Source: Hevea brasiliensis (Eukaryota > Streptophyta > Magnoliopsida > Malpighiales > Euphorbiaceae). From it: a stretch of DNA of 64,000 bases. Location: positions 24,922,823 to 24,986,822 of the forward strand of contig NC_079510.1 in assembly GCF_030052815.1 (NCBI RefSeq), written 5' to 3'. Under the pieces are notes generated by a model. It searched no databases and had not been told where the DNA came from. It saw only the letters and a list, made by a program, of their open reading frames with translations. Positions 48,837 to 58,302 of the stretch are shown here, piece after piece. The position numbers and the translations under genes are program-made. Numbering within the stretch: the stretch's first letter is position 1; every line of letters starts with the position of its first letter.

Positions 48837-51800
48837 ATTTCATACTTTAATTTCCTCTATCAATTTAGTTATTATACTTTGTGTCTTTGTATTACTATTC
48901 ACATTACTATTCACTCAAATTGTTGACTTTTTAATACATAATAAATTTATTGAACCTAAGTTCTCCAAGATACCACATTCTGCATTCAAAATTGGTTGGT
49001 ATTGGTTGCCAATACCATTTCCAAGCTTAATGTTAATTGGGCAGAATTTTTAGTTTTCATGCCTTGTATTTACTGTTCCATTGGTCAATTTTGCAGTAGG
49101 AATTTGGCAAACTGATCAACATGAAAGTTGTTCCTATTTTGTCTAGTTGAATTTCTTTTTGAATCACTCAATTTGGAGTTTTGTAACTCAAGTTATGGCC
49201 TAAAACCATGACTGGCCGGATTGGACAGAACCCAAAATTCTGGGTAAAATTGTTTCTGCCAGATTTGGTAACTTAAGTTTGGTTGGCAATTTGACTAGGT
49301 TATGGTCATAATTTGGGTCAGGTTTCTTCATGAAAGTTGTTGGTCTATATCTCAACTTGTCGCTGGTAAACTTTCAGGTCAATTGGACCTTGCTACATTG
49401 AGTTATGGCCAAATGACCAAATACTGTTCATTTGGTCATTTTGCCCAGGCAGATTGCAGGTCACCCGAATTAGGGCAAACTTTTGGTCAAGTTGGTTTGG
49501 TTTTCTGGACATGGTTTCTTCACCAAAGTTGTGTCATTATGTGTCTAGTTTCATGTCCAATTGGCCTTGCACCAATTGAACCTATACATCTCCATTTATA
49601 GCTGCCCAAACCTGCTGGACTCACAACCACCCCCTGCAGGTCACCAAGGGCAGCATGCCTATTCACTCAATTTCCTCATGTCACTCATTTCTAGTCCAGA
49701 AATGGGCCTCCACCTTATTAATTTCTACATGTAAATTCATTAAATCAAAGCATGCTTAATCATTTTTCCTCTAAAATTTCTAGCTCATGCAATATACATG
49801 TTACTAGAATGAATAGTGCACTCAATGCACAATCAGCATGCGTAAACAGGTGCAAAAATAATCACCATAATTTATAGAAACAAGATTTCAAGACCATATT
49901 TTCCAGAAATCAACCTTCATATGTTTAACTCAATCTCCAATTGGAATCACATCAAAATCAGATCGGAAATTGCAGAACTAATTAAAAAGGTGCAACCTGT
50001 CCAGAATCCAGTACATGCAGGATAGTAGTAAGGAAATGCAAAAATATCAACCAGCAGCTACCACAATTAGCTCTTGGCCATAACTACAAGGTTTTAGAGC
50101 ATTCAATAAGCGTTTCAAGGACTCAAGAGTCACATCATTTCGAGTTTTGTGGCTCTAGTTATGATTTATTGAAGGTGGCTGTCCTGTTGCAGAAATCAGC
50201 AGAGCAGTCTACATCTGAGCAATAAAATGTTTTGTCCTTAAACCCTAACCTAACATTAGAATCAGGTCTGCCATAAAACTACAAAGTTTTAGAACATTCC
50301 TTAAGGTTTCTTTTGACATAAAATTCACCCTGATCTAAGATCCCTAACTCCAGTTATGAATTTTTAAAATTTACTGTTCACGCATATCTTGTATGATTCC
50401 GCAATTTCACTCATCTATAATTTCCTATGGCACCTAGTCGTAGGATTTACTAATTTCTTTCATAAAACACAGAAATAACTATAAGTTAAAGCACTAACCT
50501 TTGTGTGTGTCAACCCAAGCTTGAAGAAAAATCTTTCTCTCCTTTTCTTTTGCTGCCTTAGGCTTGTTCTAGTTGCAAGGAGCAATTTTTGTGAAATCAA
50601 CAAGTGATTTTATGGTGTGTTTACAAGGAACTTTTAGAGAGAAGTAAAAGCATCCATGGAGAATAGAGAGGGAGAGAGTTTCGGCTGGTTGAAGAAGAAG
50701 GGCAACAGATTGTTGTTTTTCATTTTAACTCATTTTATCCCTTTTTAATTAGTTTATAAGGTGTGTGTTACAATATGATTGGTGGACTTTTAATGACACA
50801 ATAATGATGCCATAATTTATATTTTATTTTCTTTTCTTTTCTACTCATTTTCAATTAAATTTTTAAAAATATTTATTCACATTTTAGATCATAATAATTA
50901 TTTACTTAATTGGACAAGTCGGTCAAAAATCATCTCCGAAGACGAAATGACCAAAATGCCCTCCTTTTGGCTTAACAGACTAAAATTGTCTGTACCGATT
51001 GAAAAATTTGTTTAAGTATTTTCGTCGCATTCTAATGCCATAGGAACCTCAATGACCCTTCTCTGGAGTCCCAAAAATTATTTTATGAATTTTCTCTCGG
51101 GTCTAGGGCTCCTAGTTGCGAACCGCAACTTCCCATCAGGTTACCCATCGCTAGGGCACCGGCTCATTTAACTTGGTTGTATTTTATTTCTAAAATTTTT
51201 CCTTAATTTTTCTTATACTTGTTTGAGTTATTTATGACTCCTCACTCTAGTCTAAATATTTTTCCAGACGTTCTAGCTGTCCGGACCGACACCGGTCACC
51301 CGAACAGTAGAATGTACGGAATTGCTACAGTGAGGGTGTTACAATTCTTCCCCTCTAATTTAAATTTCGTCCTCGAAATTTACTGGGTGTTTTGGGTTCT
51401 GAGATAATTCTTTTACCTTTCTGTTGCTCCCTCTGTCTACTTCTTTTATATATATGGTACTATTTAGTCTTTTCGAATCTATCTTTATATACCTAGGCAT
51501 ATCAGAAGGGAAGGATACTTTACCTCAAATTCACATTTGGGGCTTCTTGCTCCTCTCTGGCTTGGGTGACATTTGGAAGTGGTGTTACTGTTGTACTTGG
51601 TCCTTCCACGACCTCTGTTTCGGTTCGTGGTAAATTCCTCTTAGGACAATCTTTCAGACAATGGTCTATGGCCCCACATCTATAACAGGCTCCAGTCAAT
51701 CCCCTACATTCACCTTTATGCCACTTGTTACAATGGCCACATTTTCTTGCTAATCCTGGCGCACTCACTACTAGTGTTTCTGGTTGATCTCTTCTGGGTA

Positions 51801-51941
51801 TAGGCCTGGGTCTAGATCTCCTACTTTGATCAGATGTCTGACTTAACTGTTCTCTCGGCCTCTTATTACTAGACTGTCCAAATTTCCTCTTTTGCTGATC
51901 ACCACTCCTCTTCTGTTCCTCTTCATGAACACAGCTAATAT
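48779..51941 (-). repeat. Array unit 10 (3163 bp)
   Basis: LTR part ends at 51343. TTTTCTTTTCTTTTC variant as in units 8 and 9; CTTCCCCTC next to the LTR as in units 3 and 11. Confidence 0.93.
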
Positions 51942-51999
51942 ATTTAGGTAAATTACTATTTCTATTCCAAGTAATCCATGAATGTTTCATGGATTCCAA
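51520..51999 (-). CDS. Chimeric LTR-gag open frame of unit 10 (159 codons)
   Basis: Open, both knuckles intact. The first knuckle reads CGHCNKWHKGEC, Gly for Ser as in unit 8. Confidence 0.5.
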   Translation of the reverse strand: MESMKHSWITWNRNSNLPKYISCVHEEEQKRSGDQQKRKFGQSSNKRPREQLSQTSDQSRRSRPRPIPRRDQPETLVVSAPGLARKCGHCNKWHKGECRGLTGACYRCGAIDHCLKDCPKRNLPRTETEVVEGPSTTVTPLPNVTQAREEQEAPNVNLR

Positions 52000-54890
52000 A
52001 TTTCATACTTTAATTTCCTCTACCAATTTAGTTATTATACTTTGTGTCTTTGTATTACTATTCACATTACTATTCACTCAAATTGTTGACTTTTTAATAC
52101 ATAATAAATTTATTGAACCTAAGTTCTCCAAGATACCACATTCTGCATTCAAAATTGGTTGGTATTGGTTGCCAATACCATTTCCAAGCTTAAATGTTAA
52201 TTGGGCAGAATTTTCAGTTTTCATGCCTTGTCCTTACTGTTCCATTGGTCAATTTTGCAGTGGGAATTTGGCAAACTGATCAACATGAAAGTTGTTCCCC
52301 ATTTTGTCTAGTTGAATTTCTTTTTTTGAATCACTCAATTTGGAGTTTTGTAACTCAAGTTATGGCCTAAAAACTATGACTGGCCGGATTGGGCAGAACC
52401 CAAAATTCTGGGTAAAATTGTTTCTGCCAGATTTGGTAACTCAAGTTTGGTTGGCAATTTGACTAGGTTATGGTCATAATTTGGGTCAGGTTTCTTCATG
52501 AAAGTTGTTGGTCTATATCTCAACTTGTCGCTGGTAAAATTTCAGGTCAATTGGACCTTGCTACATTGAGTTATGGCCAAATGACCAAATACTGTTCATT
52601 TGGTCATTTTGCCCAAGCAGATTGCAGGTCACCCGAATTAGGGCAAACTTTTGGTCAAGTTGGTTTGGTTTTCTGGACATGGTTTCTTCACCAAAGTTGT
52701 GTCATTATGTGTCTAGTTTCATGTCCAATTGGCCTTGCACCAATTGAACCTATACATCTCCATTTATAGCTGCTCAAACCTGCTGGACTCACAACCAGTC
52801 CTGCAGGTCACCAAAGGCAGCATGCCTATTCACTCAATTTCCTCATGTCACTCATTTCTAGACCAGAAATGGCCCTCCACCTTATTAATTTCTACATGTA
52901 AATTCATTAAATCAAAGCATGCTTAATCATTTTTCCTCTAAAATTTCTAGCTCATGCAATATACATGTTACTAGAATGAATAGTGCACTCAGTGCACAAT
53001 CAGCATGCAGAAACAGGGTGCAAAAATAATCACCATAATTTATAGAAACAAGATTTTAAGACCATATTTTCCAGAAATCAACCTTCATATGTTTAACTCA
53101 ATCTCCAATTGGAATCACATCAAAATCAGATCGGAAATTGCAGAACTAATTAAAAAGGTGCAACCTGTCCAGAATCCAGTACATGCAGGATAGTAGTAAG
53201 GAAATGCAAAAATAACAACCAGCAGCTACCAAAATTAGCTCTTGGCCATAACTACAAGGTTTTAGAGCATTCAATAAGCATTTCAAGGACTCAAGAGTCA
53301 CATCATTTTGAGTTTTTTGGCTCTAGTTATGATTTATTGAAGGTGGCTGTCTTGTTGCAGGAAATCAGCAGAACAGAGTCTACATCTGAGCAATAAAATG
53401 TTTTGTCCTTAAACCCTAACCTAACATTAGAATCAGGTCTGCCATAAAACTACAAAGTTTTAGAACATTCCTTAAGGTTTCTTTTGACATAAAATTCACC
53501 TTGATCTAAGATCCCTAACTCTAGTTATGAATTTTTAAAATTTACTGTTCACGCATATACTGTACAGATTCCAGATTTTCACTCATCTATAATTTCCTAT
53601 GGCACCTAGTCGTAGGATTTACTAATTTCTTTCATAAAACACAGAAATAACTATAAGTTAAAGCACTAACCTTTGTGTGTGTCAACCCAAGCTTGAAGAA
53701 AAATCTCTCTCTCCTTTTCTTTTGCTGCCTTAGGCTTGTTCTAGTTGCAAGGAGCAATTTTTGTGAAATCAACAAGTGATTTTATGGTGTGTTTACAAGG
53801 AACTTTTAGAGAGAAGTAAAAGCATCCATGGAGAATAGAGAGGGAGAGAGTTTCGGCTGGTTGAAGAAGAAGGGCAACAGATTGTTGTTTTTCATTTTAA
53901 CTCATTTTATCCCTTTTTAATTAGTTTATAAGGTGTGTGTTACAATATGATTAGTGGACTTTTAATGACACAATAATGATGCCATAATTTATATTTTATT
54001 TTATTTTCTTTTCTACTCATTTTCAATTAAATTTTTAAAAATATTTATTCACATTTTAGATCATAATAATTATTTACTTAATTGGACAAGTCGGTCAAAA
54101 ATCATCTCCGAAGACGAAATGACCAAAATGCCCTCCGTTTGGCTTAACAGACTAAAATTGTCTGTACCGATTGAAAAATTTTTTTAAGTATTTTCTTAGC
54201 ATTCTAATGCCATAGGAACCTCAATGACCCTTCTCTGGAGTCCCAAAAATTATTTTATGAATTTTCTCTCGGGTCTAGGGCTCCTAGTTGCGAGAACCGC
54301 AACTTCCCACTGGGTTACCCATTGCTAGGGCACCGGCTCATTTAACTTGGTTGTATTTTATTTCTAAAATTTTTCCTTAATTTTTCTTATACTTATTTGA
54401 GTTATTTATGACTCCTCACTCTAGTCTAAATATTTTTCCAGACGTTCTAGCTGTCCGGACCTACACCGGTCACCGGAACAGTAGAATGTACGAAATTGCT
54501 ACAGTGAGGGTGTTACAATTCTTCCCCTCTAATTTAAATTTCGTCCTCGAAATTTACTGGGTGTTTTGGGTTCTGAGATAATTCTTTTATCTTTCTATTG
54601 CTCCCTCTGTCTACTTCTTTTATATATATGGTACTATTTAGTCTTTTCGAATCTATCTTTATATACCTAGGCATATCAGAAGGGAAGGATACTTTACCTC
54701 AAATTCACATTTGGGGCTTCTTGCTCCTCTCTGGCTTGGGTGACATTTGGAAGTGGTGTTACTGTTGTACTTGGTCCTTCCACGACCTCTGTTTTGGTTC
54801 GTGGTAAATTCCTCTTAGGACAATCTTTCAGACAATGGTCTATGGCCCCACATCTATAACAGGCTCCAGTCAATCCCCTACATTCACTTT
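51942..54890 (-). repeat. Array unit 11 (right edge, truncated, 2949 bp)
   Basis: LTR part ends at 54517. It has the edge variants CTTGTCCTTACTG and GCAGTGGGAAT like unit 1, and more private substitutions than interior units. It stops inside the gag fragment at CATTCACTTTT, where the E3 LTR takes over. Confidence 0.93.
54694..54890 (-). pseudogene. gag: gag fragment of unit 11, truncated by E3
   Basis: Only the C-terminal part is left: KSECRGLTGACYRCGAIDHCLKDC and the tail to QEAPNVNLR. The upstream part, with CGHC of the first knuckle, is replaced by E3 LTR sequence. Confidence 0.85.
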
Positions 54891-56758
54891 TGATAAGTGG
54901 TGAGCATCTTCTAATAGGTATCAAAACATTTAATTAAAGTTGAAAGCTAGTTGAAATTTTTAGCCCATTTTATTTTTTCGCAAATTTTATAAAAATTTTG
55001 ACAGAATTTCGTCTGTATTTTGAGAAAACAATTCTTCAAATACCTGAAAAAAAGTACTTCCAATAATTTTTCTCAACAACTTCTTCAAATTCACAACCAT
55101 CTCAATCAATTTCAACACATTATCAACTTCCAAAATTCAAATCCACCATTTTCAATATCAATAATCATCAAATACCATTAATAAATTTCATTCAATTCAA
55201 AATAAAATACTACCATTCATATTTCATTAGTGACAAAGTAATTTATATACATCATTTCAAAAATTTACGTTAAAAGAAATTCAAACTAAATTTTATTACA
55301 AACTTTGTACAAGCTGCTCAACACCGATTTTACATGTCTATACATTTATGTGCATCATAAACATCAAAATAAATATTTACAGTCAGGGTATAAATTATAC
55401 CCGATATAACTTTAGGGTAAGTTGCTCCACAATCCTCAGTAGCTCACTCTGCTGCTCCTTTAGTCTCTAAATCTGAGACAGCAATAACAGCTATTGCTGA
55501 GTACTAGGACTCATTGGTGCACAACATACTAAAATAATCTTTATGCAGAGTTTAAATCATATTTATTCAAAAATTGGACTGAACATGAGAATTAAATATA
55601 AAACATGAATTATGAGATTTTAATCCAAACAATTTCATTTCGAAGTATCAAAACACATTTCATAAAACCCACAGTTATATCTTGCCATTCGAAACAAATA
55701 TAATCTCAATAGCCAGAGGCGAAGGAGAAGTCACATCACAAGGCTAGCTAGCCCAAATATATGGATATCCATTCAATTTCTTCTTCTACTGGCACACATC
55801 TCAACACTTCAGCTAGAGAAGGAATCAAAATTCGAAACTGATTACCCCCACTAGTCATGCTAGTGAGGTGTTCAAATATATGGTCATGACACTGTGGTTT
55901 CAAAACTTATCTTAACAATTTACTAAACATTTATTGTCATTTCAAACATACACAAATAAACTTTCAACAATTCAAAGCAAAAGCATAATAGACATTTCAA
56001 GCACTTTGTAGATGAATTTTAAAGCATATTGATGTTGTGCACAAACCTTAAGCGAGTCGCCTCTTAGCCTTGACTCGATTCCTCGGGTTCTTTCCCGGTG
56101 TTCTTTTCCACTGAAACACACAGTTTCACAGTGTTTCAGTATCATAACTTAGCATAAATCCAAGAATAAATTTAAATTCACTTTTACCTAGCTCTAATGT
56201 GCTAAACTCGACGTTCTTTAAATTTTGTGTTTCGGGGTACTATTCATTACACTATTCAAGTCAATTTGTTGACTTTTCAAGGCTTAATAGGTTTGGGAAT
56301 TCCAACTTCACCTACATACCACATTTTGGTCACTAAATTTGTTGGTTTTGGTTGTTTACTCAAATTCTAAGTCTTTTAGGCAAATTTGCAAATTTTCAGT
56401 TTTGGTGTCTTAAGTTGTACTATTCCATTGGTCATTTTACTGTTAGAATTTGATAAAACTTTCTTCATAGAAAATGTTTCCTATTGTCTTAAGTTTATTC
56501 TCCTATTTTAATCACTCCAATTGGAGTTTTGTAGCTCAAGTTATAGCCATTTGAACCATGGCTGCTAGATTGGACTTAACCCAGATTTCTGGGCAAATTT
56601 TGGTTCTGGCAGTTTTAGGTCACCAAATTGGGGTGGCCAAATAACTTGGTTAATGGCATAATTTGAGTTTGTGTTCTTCATGAAAGTTTTAGTTCTATAC
56701 CTCATATATCCACTGGTAAAATTGCAGGTCATTTAGACCTGCCTAGCTCAAGTTATGG

Positions 56759-56785
56759 CCAAATGAACAAACACTATACATTTGG
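56759..56785. repeat. Decayed hairpin in the E3 LTR
   Basis: CCAAATG (56759-56765) and CATTTGG (56779-56785) pair around 13 nt. The position next to AGTTATGG matches the longer hairpins of E1 and of the arrayed LTR. Confidence 0.55.
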
Positions 56786-57677
56786 TTAGTTTGTACAGGG
56801 CAGACTGAGATTTTCCAGATTTGGTCAATTTGTTCACTAGGTTTTGGTCACTTTTTGGGTATGGTTCCCAAATGAAAATTGTGTCATTTAGTGTATATTT
56901 TCATTCCCAATTGGTCTCATTCCAATTGGACTTGTAAATTTTCAGTTTTGGTCCCTCAAAAGGAACCTTGCAGCATGACCACATTGAATCCGAATTTGCT
57001 TTTCGTTCAAACACTTCTAACACACTTCATTTGGTCACAAATGACCATTTCTCACTTCAAATTAGGTCAAAGGCATCATTTACCAATTTCTCACATTTTT
57101 GTCTCTAAACCCTAAGTGTCCAAAACCCTAGTTCACAAATTCTTGCATTTAGCTAATTCAAAGCCTTTAACCATAATCATTTAACTCCTAGATGTTCATA
57201 TCCCTTTCTAATTCAATCAAACCATGCAATAATACCTCCACACATATGCTGGCCAAAATTCACTCATGGTCCCTCAACAAAATTTTTCTTTTTATTTAAA
57301 GTTTATTTACAAGTTCAATAAGTTAAAAATGTGGAAATCAAACTAAAATTGTCAAATTTGCTTACTAACCTTTCTTAGAACTTCAAATCCTTCAATTCTC
57401 TAACTTTTGTCCTTTCTTTCCTCTTTCAATCTTCTTCTTAGGTTGAAATAACAAGCTTTGATGAGGTGTTTATGGAAAATATTAAGGTTAAGTGGGGGAA
57501 TTCAAGCTTGAGTGCAAGCTTCGATGGAGGACAACCATGGAGATGTGAGGGAGAGGGTTTCGACTAGCTTGAAGAAGATGAAGGAAAATGATTTTTATTT
57601 CTTTATTTTGTATATTTATCCTTTAATTGACTTAGTCAAATTATCAAGTAAATAAAAATTAATTATGACCTCATGTA

Positions 57678-57699
57678 TGATGTCACCATGATGATGTCA
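57678..57699 (-). promoter_or_regulatory. Paired TGACATCA boxes in the E3 LTR
   Basis: TGATGTCA at 57678-57685 and 57692-57699, i.e. TGACATCA on the element strand, in the place equivalent to the E1 boxes at 6783-6802. bZIP/CRE-type binding in U3 is inferred only. Confidence 0.4.
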
Positions 57700-58257
57700 T
57701 TACATTTTTAACTTTTCTTTTTCTTTTTTTTTTCTATTTATTTTTCTATTAGTTCTTTAATTTAATTTCTGACTTCGAAATTTTCTTTTTTCCGATTTTA
57801 TTTGACAGTTAGGTCAGGAGTAAGCTCTCGGGGTCAATTGACCAAATTGCCCCTCACCAGTTCAACCCGGTTTGCAAATAATTCAATATTTCTTCCGGCT
57901 CGCTGACCTAATTATTTAACTGGCTTAACAATTCTTTTTCGTGATTTTCTCTTTTCCACTATGTTCGTAATGGTCCTAAGGACCGTAGCGTCACATTTTA
58001 TGATTTGAAATTTGAGTTTAAATCGACTTCGCAGTCATTTCCGAGAAGGTCACCCATCGTTGTGGCTCTCGGCTCATTTAACTTCTTATGTTCTGTTCTT
58101 CTTATTTATACTTAACTAATTGGCAATTACTAATTATTTGTGTTTATGGCTTATCTAGTTGTCTTAAGTGTGGTTCTAATCCCCTTAATTGTCCGGACCA
58201 ACTCCGATCACCGGAACAATGAAATATACCAGGCTATGCAAATAGGGGTGTTACAAT

Positions 58258-58270
58258 TCTCCCCCCCTAA
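58258..58270 (-). other. Polypurine tract of E3
   Basis: On the - strand TTAGGGGGGGAGA, two bases before the LTR start TGTAACACCCC. Confidence 0.88.
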
Positions 58271-58302
58271 AAATAAATTTCGTCTCGAAATTTTACCTAG
58301 TA

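Larger units (their letters stand above)
20304..54890 (-). repeat. Tandem array: ten complete ~3.16-kb units and a truncated eleventh
   Basis: Each unit, read on the - strand, is a gag fragment with two zinc knuckles, a short internal 3' end, a purine tract and 2.56 kb of LTR. Complete unit lengths are 3148-3169 bp. Unit boundaries are placed at the common ATTTAGG where LTR joins gag: 20304, 23468, 26634, 29803, 32972, 36120, 39283, 42452, 45613, 48779 and 51942. Protease, RT and integrase are missing from every unit, so the repeat cannot move by itself. The array is best described as an LTR-retrotransposon-derived satellite. Confidence 0.95.
54885..58255 (-). repeat. 3' LTR of E3 (outer end deleted)
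   Basis: It matches the E1 LTR in reverse orientation and the E3 5' LTR from 63260 on. The terminal segment corresponding to 63144-63259 is missing at the junction with the array, so no target-site duplication can be read. The inner boundary is GGGGTGTTACA (58245-58255). Confidence 0.9.

Noticed and set aside
20304..54890. Possible ribosomal DNA or ordinary gene-family tandem array
   Set aside because: No rRNA-like sequence; each unit has LTR termini, a purine tract and gag zinc knuckles, so it is retrotransposon-derived.
20304..54890. CRISPR-like or phage-type repeat system
   Set aside because: Unit size of about 3.16 kb with no spacers, and eukaryotic retroelement content throughout.
56879..57115. 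78-codon + strand frame near 57000 as a host gene
   Set aside because: It is inside the E3 3' LTR, has no domain and is low-complexity.
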